A stretch of 64,000 bases of DNA from Gadus chalcogrammus. Taxonomy: Eukaryota; Chordata; Actinopteri; Gadiformes; Gadidae. Positions within the stretch are counted from its first letter, which is position 1; every line of letters begins with the position of its first letter. The stretch is from assembly GCF_026213295.1 (NCBI RefSeq), contig NC_079423.1:21767761-21831760 (forward strand), in the 5' to 3' direction. Both the position numbers and the translations under genes were made by a program. The notes under the pieces are model-generated. The model saw only the letters and a program-made list of their open reading frames with translations. It was not told the origin of the DNA and searched no databases. Shown one piece after another: positions 57,328 through 64,000 of this stretch.

Positions 57328-59667
57328 GGGCCCTATCTTGCATCCGGCGCAAGTGACTTAATCACTGGCGCATGTGTCGTTGCTACTAGTTTACAACTGG
57401 CGCAGAGCGTTCTTTTCCCACCACCGCCACTCGCCGGTAAATTAGGGATTGATCATACGCCCCAAGGGGCGGTTCGGCGGAAGGAGGAGGCGTGTTCTGG
57501 CGCAAACGGTATTTTGCCGTTTCTGAATACCATTGCGCTACTGACCAGGAAATACCTGGTTTAAAGTCAGTGGCGCGTTGTTCAGATGCTATTTTAAGGG
57601 CGCATTCATACATGCGCATGCGATGCATACGGATTGCTTGTGCACCTCGCGCATACTTTGCTTCTCTCATCTACACGGACAGCAGTTCCCATTTTTGCAA
57701 ACCATACATAATTACAAGGAAAATTAAATATTACCACACAAGGAAAATCATTGTGGTGTCCATAAATATAAAATAAATAGGCATAAATCTAGCGTAGGCT
57801 ACACATTTACCCAAATTATTCACGCGAATTGTATCAGGCGTAATGACGGATCAAATTAACCTGGTTGACCAATAGTGGCAAGAGACACATGTATATAAGG
57901 ACACCTGTCAAAGTGGGTTGTCCGTCAAGAATCAGGAACCACAATTCTGAAGACTGCGAAATCACCTTCTGTAAGTCCATTTAAAACCTTACTCTGCAAC
58001 TTACCAGTTAAGTTGAGGTTGCTCATAATTTTTCTATTGCACCGTGGAATGGAATACGTCTTGGGACAGAGGATCAGACGCCGGGGGGAGAGGGTCTACC
58101 GGCCCAGACACACCTATCTCTCCCTGAGTGAGGTGGAATGCAGGCGTAAGCTATGCCTGACCCGTCAGGCTGTCACAGATATCTGCCATCTCCTGGCAGA
58201 TGAGCTGGGGACAGATGCACGCTGTCCCTATGCCCTCCCCGTTGAAGTGAAAGTTACAGCGGCACTGCATTTCTATGCATCTGGGTCGTTCCAGCATCCC
58301 CTTAGTTCTATTGGGTGCATTTCACAATCGGCAATAAGTTCGGCTATACATGCAGTTACGTCAGGTCGAGTCCGACATGCTGGGGAATACATCAAATTCC
58401 CCGTTACACCTGACAGCCAGGAAAGAACAAAGCAGGAGTTTTCGACCAAGTATGGGTTCCCTGGCGTCCTTGGTGCTATAGACTGCACCCATGTGCAGGT
58501 ACGTGCCCCATCAGTAAACGCACTCGTATACATAAACCGGAAAGGAACTCATTCGATTAATATCCAAGTCATTTCCGATGCTAATTGTAGAATAAATTAT
58601 GTCTTTGCTAATCACCCTGGCTCAAGCCATGACTCTTTCATATTGGCAAACTCGACCATTCCTGCCATATTCGAGGGGAATCCTCCCTTGGATGGGTGGC
58701 TGTTAGGGGACAACGGCTATCCGTTGAAGTCATGGCTCATGACCCCATTTATTATGCCTGCAACAGTGCGCGAAATTGTATTCAACAGGAAACACACACA
58801 AGCACGCAGTGTGATTGAACGTACATTCGGAATACTGAAAATGCGCTTCAGGTGTTTGGATAGGTCAGGTGGTACTTTACAGTATGGTCCTCAAAAAGTC
58901 GCAGCATTCTTTGTGGCATGTTGTGTTTTACACAACTTTGCCATGAATCATGGATGTGTCGATGACATTAATGAGGATAGATTAGAGGACTTAAGGAGAC
59001 GTGATGCTGAACTGCATGTACCGATGCCATTACGTCCAAATGCCGCAGCAGCACGGGAGAGGAGAGCTCATCTGTCAGATGAGCTGCATCGTATATAGTG
59101 AGGTATAAGCAAACTAATGACATCTCTGCTCTATTGTTTAGCTACATTGTACAATTATTACCATGCATTCATAACCTTGTGATTCAGAGAAAGTGAGCCC
59201 AAAACATCGGAAAGTATAGTATGTCCTTGAGAATTTTTTTATTCGCCTTGTCCAAATAGGCATAAATGAAGAAAAATAATACAAAACGAAAAATGAAAAG
59301 TTGCAAAGATTTGAAGGAGATTTAGCCGAAAAAAATATTATTTTCTCCCTCTGGACATCATCTGTTGTGAACCTTTCTTGGCGTGCGCCTGGCAAATCCG
59401 CCATCATAATAGCAATCCGCCATGGAACAAGCGCTGATCGCTCTTAAAGGGGATGCGAGAAAACGCTCTGATTGGTTCATTGCACGTTACGCCCAAACCA
59501 CACCTGCGGGTAATTAGGCTGCTTCAGACCAACCCTTTTGACACTTGCGCCGCGGCGGAAGTGTCATTTATCCGCCTGTAAAATAGCGATAGCGCCGTAG
59601 AACCGCCCACAAAGCTACTTGCGCTTTGCGCTTCCCACTTGCGTTTCAGACCGTTAAAATAGGGCCC
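57328..59667 (+). mobile_element. PIF/Harbinger transposon with transposase
   Basis: Ends GGGCCCTATCTTGCATCCGG and (reverse complement of the right end) GGGCCCTATTTTAACGGTCT. CTA flanks both sides (57325-57327, 59668-59670), a 3-bp duplication as in PIF/Harbinger. Subterminal regions carry many GGCGC/GCGC motifs. It encodes a HARBI1-like transposase on the plus strand. A minus-strand 89-codon frame (59138-59407) at the other end is where Harbingers usually carry a Myb-like partner protein, but I cannot recognise that domain. Length 2340 bp. It split a LINE reverse-transcriptase frame cleanly. Confidence 0.93.
58049..59098 (+). CDS. HARBI1-like (PIF/Harbinger) DDE transposase, apparently intact
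   Basis: About 349 codons from the first ATG at 58049 (MEYVLGQRIRRRGERVYRPR); the open frame starts at a TTG at 58013. N-terminal region with a helix-turn-helix-like part (CRRKLCLTRQAVTDICHLLA; SQSAISSAIHAV). The catalytic DDE core shows GAIDCTHVQVRAP (first Asp), LLGDNGYPLKSWLMTPF (second Asp) and ARSVIERTFGILKMRFRCL (Glu). It ends with AFFVACCVLHNFAM, as in HARBI1 and other DDE_Tnp_4 proteins. Length is normal for the family (about 350). No stop or frameshift. It would excise and insert the element together with a Myb-like partner. It is a transposon gene, not the domesticated HARBI1, because it lies between inverted repeats and a 3-bp duplication. Confidence 0.92.
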   Translation: MEYVLGQRIRRRGERVYRPRHTYLSLSEVECRRKLCLTRQAVTDICHLLADELGTDARCPYALPVEVKVTAALHFYASGSFQHPLSSIGCISQSAISSAIHAVTSGRVRHAGEYIKFPVTPDSQERTKQEFSTKYGFPGVLGAIDCTHVQVRAPSVNALVYINRKGTHSINIQVISDANCRINYVFANHPGSSHDSFILANSTIPAIFEGNPPLDGWLLGDNGYPLKSWLMTPFIMPATVREIVFNRKHTQARSVIERTFGILKMRFRCLDRSGGTLQYGPQKVAAFFVACCVLHNFAMNHGCVDDINEDRLEDLRRRDAELHVPMPLRPNAAAARERRAHLSDELHRI

Positions 59668-59670
59668 CTA

Positions 59671-60713
59671 GAGTCTAACCAGCTGCTTCATCCACAGCAG
59701 TTTGGGTTTAGACAGAAATACTCAACTGAAACAGCTAATTGTTATTTGCTTGAAAACATAAAAGCTTCAATGGATAAAGGAAATGTTGTTGGGGCAGTGT
59801 TCCTAGACCTAAAAAAGGCCTTTGACACGGTAAACCACAGTACTCTAATGAACAAGTTAAAATCGTTCAAAATGTCATCAGAAGCTCTGCAGTGGTTTGC
59901 ATCTTACCTGGAGGGGAGAGAGCCATGTGTCAGGGTCAATGGGGTCAGGTCCCATCTGCGTGCCAACAGCATGGGTGTACCGCAAGGGTCTGTACCTGGT
60001 CCACTGTTGTTTTCTATGTATATCAATGACCTACCAAACTGCTGTCCGGGGTCCAACTGTCAAATGTATGCTGATGACACTGTTATCCATGTGTCCAGTA
60101 AAACACCCAGCTTAGCAGGTGAGCACCTGACACAAGCATTACTCAGCATTTCAAAATGGCTTGAGCTGTCTCAGTTGACCATTAATGTGAAGAAAACCGT
60201 CTCTATGTGCTTCTCCATCCGTAATAGGCCTATCACTGATGTTTTCGAGGTACGGATCAAAAATGAATTAATTGAATCAGTAAATGAAGTAAAATATCTG
60301 GGCATCATCCTGGATCAGAATTTAAAATTTGTTACGCAAATTAAGTATGTTGCAAAAAAGGTAAAACTAAATCTAAACTGTTTCCGTTTCATAAGAAGGG
60401 ACTTGTCATGTCAAACGGCCAAATTATTTATGCACGCTATGATATTTTCTCATTTGTCATACTGTATCACATCATGGTCACAAGCTTCTTCTACTGCATT
60501 AAAACCTATCTTTTCAATATACAAACAGACAATAAAAGTCATGGACCGGAAACCCATGAGATGGCATCACTGCGGCATTCTAAAAAAACACAACCTTTTC
60601 ACCTTTATTAATTTTAGTAATCTTCAATTGTTTTTCAAGTGTGTAAATAACCATGTGTCACCACTGTCTGAATTGGCCATCAGACGTCAGAGCTCTCGTC
60701 GGGCAAATACACA
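59671..60713 (+). pseudogene. LINE reverse transcriptase (CR1/jockey group), first copy, cut by duplication
   Basis: A continuous frame includes QQFGFRQKYSTETA, GAVFLDLKKAFDTVNHS, NSMGVPQGSVPGPLLF, QMYADDTVIHVSS (intact YADD) and VKYLGIILDQNLKF. It ends abruptly at RRANTH where the tandem-duplication junction lies. The family looks like a fish CR1/Rex1-type LINE; the exact clade is uncertain. The endonuclease is missing (5'-truncated). Confidence 0.85.
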
Positions 60714-60715
60714 TT

Positions 60716-62323
60716 AGCAAACTAATGACATCTCTGCTCTATTGTTTAGCTACATTGTACAATTATTACCATGCATTCATAACCTTGTGATTCAGAGAAA
60801 GTGAGCCCAAAACATCGGAAAGTATAGTATGTCCTTGAGAATTTTTTTATTCGCCTTGTCCAAATAGGCATAAATGAAGAAAAATAATACAAAACGAAAA
60901 ATGAAAAGTTGCAAAGATTTGAAGGAGATTTAGCCGAAAAAAATATTATTTTCTCCCTCTGGACATCATCTGTTGTGAACCTTTCTTGGCGTGCGCCTGG
61001 CAAATCCGCCATCATAATAGCAATCCGCCATGGAACAAGCGCTGATCGCTCTTAAAGGGGATGCGAGAAAACGCTCTGATTGGTTCATTGCACGTTACGC
61101 CCAAACCACACCTGCGGGTAATTAGGCTGCTTCAGACCAACCCTTTTGACACTTGCGCCGCGGCGGAAGTGTCATTTATCCGCCTGTAAAATAGCGATAG
61201 CGCCGTAGAACCGCCCACAAAGCTACTTGCGCTTTGCGCTTCCCACTTGCGTTTCAGACCGTTAAAATAGGGCCCCTAGAGTCTAACCAGCTGCTTCATC
61301 CACAGCAGTTTGGGTTTAGACAGAAATACTCAACTGAAACAGCTAATTGTTATTTGCTTGAAAACATAAAAGCTTCAATGGATAAAGGAAATGTTGTTGG
61401 GGCAGTGTTCCTAGACCTAAAAAAGGTCTTTGACACGGTAAACCACAGTACTCTAATGAACAAGTTAAAATCGTTCAAAATGTCATCAGAAGCTCTGCAG
61501 TGGTTTGCATCTTACCTGGAGGGGAGAGAGCCATGTGTCAGGGTCAATGGGGTCAGGTCCCATCTGCGTGCCAACAGCATGGGTGTACCGCAAGGGTCTG
61601 TACTTGGTCCACTGTTGTTTTCTATGTATATCAATGACCTACCAAACTGCTGTCCGGGGTCCAACTGTCAAATGTATGCTGATGACACTGTTATCCATGT
61701 GTCCAGTAAAACACCCAGCTTAGCAGGTGAGCACCTGACACAAGCATTACTCAGCATTTCAAAATGGCTTGAGCTGTCTCAGTTGACCATTAATGTGAAG
61801 AAAACCGTCTCTATGTGCTTCTCCATCCGTAATAGGCCTATCACTGATGTTTTCGAGGTACGGATCAAAAATGAATTAATTGAATCAGTAAATGAAGTAA
61901 AATATCTGGGCATCATCCTGGATCAGAATTTAAAATTTGTTACGCAAATTAAGTATGTTGCAAAAAAGGTAAAACTAAATCTAAACTGTTTCCGTTTCAT
62001 AAGAAGGGACTTCTTATTATTTATGCACGCTATGATATTTTCTCATTTGTCATACTGTATCACATCATGGTCACAAGCTTCTTCTACTGCATTAAAACCT
62101 ATCTTTTCAATATACAAACAGACAATAAAAGTCATGGACCGGAAACCCATGAGATGGCATCACTGCGGCATTCCAAAAAAACACAACCTTTTCACCTTTA
62201 TTAATTTTAGTAATCTTCAATTGTTTTTCAAGTGTGTAAATAACCATGTGTCACCACTGTCTGAATTGGCCATCAGACGTCAGAGCTCTCGTCGGGCAAA
62301 TACACGAGCCTCCATCAATGTTG
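60716..62323 (+). repeat. Second unit of a 1608-bp tandem duplication
   Basis: Sequence from 59108 (AGCAAACTAATGACATCTCT) recurs from 60716 with only a handful of differences. The unit contains the last 560 bp of the Harbinger element, including its right inverted repeat, and the LINE fragment. A 3-base filler (ATT) sits at the junction. Because the duplicate includes a Harbinger right end without a left end, the duplication followed the Harbinger insertion. Confidence 0.93.
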
Positions 62324-62496
62324 ATTGTCTTGTTCCCATGTACAGGACATCTTTCGGGCAGTCTGTCTTCTCTGCAAAGGGGGCAAAACTATGGAACCTC
62401 TTGCCCACTAGTCTAAAACTAGAGACTAACAGCAACACTTTTAACAGAGAACTTAAACAACGGCTCAAATCAAATCAACAGTGCTCACATAAATAA
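61279..62496 (+). pseudogene. LINE reverse transcriptase (CR1/jockey group), second copy with intact C-terminus
   Basis: Same frame as the first copy, continuing to the natural end: RTSFGQSVFSAKGAKLWNLL and LKQRLKSNQQCSHK then TAA. Differences from the first copy include KKVFDTV for KKAFDTV, SVLGP for SVPGP, GIPKK for GILKK and a 15-base in-frame deletion after FIRRD. The 3' untranslated region runs to about 62800 and ends CCAAATAAAATCTACTATAC. It is a 5'-truncated LINE without endonuclease. Confidence 0.85.
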
Positions 62497-62809
62497 TTTA
62501 CAACTGGTTTATTGTTTGATCATGCTGCCTTTGTTTTTCTCTACGTAGCCTATATATATATATTCGACTCATTATATTGCTGCTCTGTACTCTAATGTAT
62601 ACTGCATTTTTACTCTTTTTAATTATCGCTATCAGTTTTTTATCAGTATTTGATCTTGTTTCTGTCTTGTTTAGTTTTTTTCAAAAAGCCTCCTGTGGAC
62701 AGGTGTTGTAAACTAGCATTTATGCTAATACACTGTAAACAATGCATCTGGTTCGTCCAATGACATTGTCATGTCCATGTCCAAATAAAATCTACTATAC
62801 TATAATTTG

Positions 62810-63220
62810 ACCTAGAATTTACGCTAGCTTTGTTAGCCTACCTCTTCCGATGAAAATGTTGTTTTGTGTCTCTGAAAGACATTAATACAATAGACAATTA
62901 TAATTATCTTTGGCTACACAACCTTTTGAAGCCTTGTTGATCAGCCATATGCCGTCACTGAAAGAGTCTGAAATAATGGGTAATCATGATGAATTTGGGC
63001 AGTTTGGGCAAGTGCACATAGCACAGAGCTCTGAAGGACTCTGGACTTTTTAGTTTAGTGCATTTAGCCTGCCTCTATAGATCAATCAACACGCACACCC
63101 ACACACGCACGCACGCATACACACACACAAGCTTGTCACCAAACCTTTGTTATGGGTCCTTGACTTCTTGACAACCCAGTTGGTATGAGTTGTCAACCAC
63201 CACTTCATCCCTGACCCTCA
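62810..63220. other. No gene; short CA repeat
   Basis: Non-coding; degenerate CACACGCACG repeat at 63088-63133. Confidence 0.5.
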
Positions 63221-63224
63221 ACAG

Positions 63225-63690
63225 GGGTCATTAATGGGGCCCCTGTGGAGAGGGTGAGCACTGAGCAGCCTGAAGTACCTCGGTGTCCTCATCCCAGCGG
63301 ACCCGACCGGACGTGGGATGTTCACCGGGATACTCGGTCCCGGCAGCGCTTTAATCACCTCAGACGTCTGTGGAAATGTAGGGTGTCCCACTGCCTTGTA
63401 CGGGAGTAGCACCCTGAAGGAGTACGGGGCATTGCAGAGGGAGGTTCTGTCGGCTGGACGTACCACCCGCTCTCCCCAGTCTACCGGGACATATGCTAGG
63501 CAGTGGAGGACCAGTGCCATGAAGATCATTCAAGACAGCACACAAACGATTGCCTCTTCTCCCGGTGGAGGTCGGGGAACAGATACTGGGGGCAAAAACA
63601 GATCAACCCCAGTGCCACACGGTTCCTGAATGAGGATCATGCCCTGATTTATATGTGCCCCCCAAGAGCTGTATCACTACAATCTTAAAT
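63225..63690 (+). pseudogene. Decayed L2/CR1-group LINE, C-terminal ORF2 fragment
   Basis: Fragments in alternating frames fit the post-RT region of a jockey-superfamily LINE: VERVS then LKYLGVLIPADPT, NHLRRLWKC, LKEYGALQREV and MKIIQDSTQTIASSPGGGRG. At least three frameshifts. It ends near an AATAAAG at about 63689. It resembles the family of the fragment at 1-974. The last 310 bases of the window show nothing further. Confidence 0.6.
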
Positions 63691-64000
63691 AAAGACAAGT
63701 TGATGGAGCAAACACCGTATCTTCATTGTGTGGCCCACGCCTACTCTGCGGAAACCAAACAGAGTATTCAGTTATTCTAGAGCCTATGCAACATCGTAGC
63801 CCTACATTAAGCCTATTTTTATTGTAACTATTTTTTGGGGCATTATTGTCGTATCGGCCTAATATGACCTAATGCAATTATATAAATCTGACTGCAAAAC
63901 AAGACAAGAGTTACAAAATTATACATAGAAGACTAGAATTAATTGTTTTCAAAGTTATTTGATTATAATCCTTAGGAATAGGAATCACAACAACAACATT

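Noticed and set aside
58013..59098. Domesticated host HARBI1 gene
   Set aside because: It lies between transposon inverted repeats with a 3-bp duplication and interrupts a LINE, so it is a transposon gene.
59138..59407. Myb-like partner protein of Harbinger (and its duplicate at 60746-61015)
   Set aside because: Position and strand fit, but the 89-codon frame shows no recognisable Myb/SANT motif and may be chance.

Overview
This window looks like repeat-dense intergenic or intronic DNA from a ray-finned (teleost) fish. The evidence is the mix of element families: a full-length Rex3-like RTE retrotransposon, L2/CR1-group LINEs, a Tx1-clade LINE, endogenous retrovirus (ERV) remnants, PIF/Harbinger and hAT DNA transposons, a tRNA-derived SINE with the usual fish tail, and many long (TG)n and (GA)n microsatellites. 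I found no host protein-coding gene, RNA gene, operon or CRISPR array. Almost every long reading frame belongs to a transposable element or is a low-complexity shadow. All family names rest on recognition of motifs and termini, not on database searches.

Layout. 1-2.3 kb: an L2-like LINE fragment next to a 5'-truncated Rex3 copy. 5.3-19.4 kb: a nested stack. A decayed minus-strand ERV (ERV-A) has its 3' LTR near 5.3-5.6 kb and its integrase/env junction at 15.4-19.4 kb. It is interrupted by a Gypsy-like LTR remnant (7280-8750, target duplication TCTTC), by a plus-strand ERV (ERV-B, 9040-15425, paired LTRs, near-tRNA-Trp primer site) and by a full-length Rex3 (15980-19345, 12-bp target duplication). 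20.5-23.5 kb: a non-autonomous DNA transposon containing a foldback element. 26-29.8 kb: microsatellites, a minisatellite, a Harbinger-type MITE and a solo LTR lying inside a palindrome. 30.1-35.6 kb: a Tx1-clade LINE bracketed on both sides by (GA)n, followed by an L2 3' fragment. 36-42.5 kb: a hAT MITE, then a 3-kb foldback element carrying further nested insertions. 43.9-51.9 kb: an LTR remnant, a 137-bp tandem array and a 5.8-kb long-inverted-repeat element that encloses a nearly intact hAT transposon. 54-56 kb: a hAT MITE and a solo LTR. 57.3-62.5 kb: a Harbinger transposon with an apparently intact transposase, inserted in a LINE; part of it plus the LINE is duplicated in tandem (period 1608 bp). 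The last 0.8 kb holds another decayed LINE.

The most interesting signal is a set of three elements (20899-22521, 39505-42508, 39796-40013). All begin TATGRAG or TATGGAG, all are flanked by exact 6-bp target duplications, and two are giant foldbacks sharing a motif at the same offset. They look like one non-autonomous DNA-transposon lineage. The Harbinger transposase (58049-59098) is the only element protein that appears intact. The hAT transposase has one apparent frameshift, and the Rex3 reverse transcriptases carry nonsense changes, one of them also losing a catalytic aspartate.
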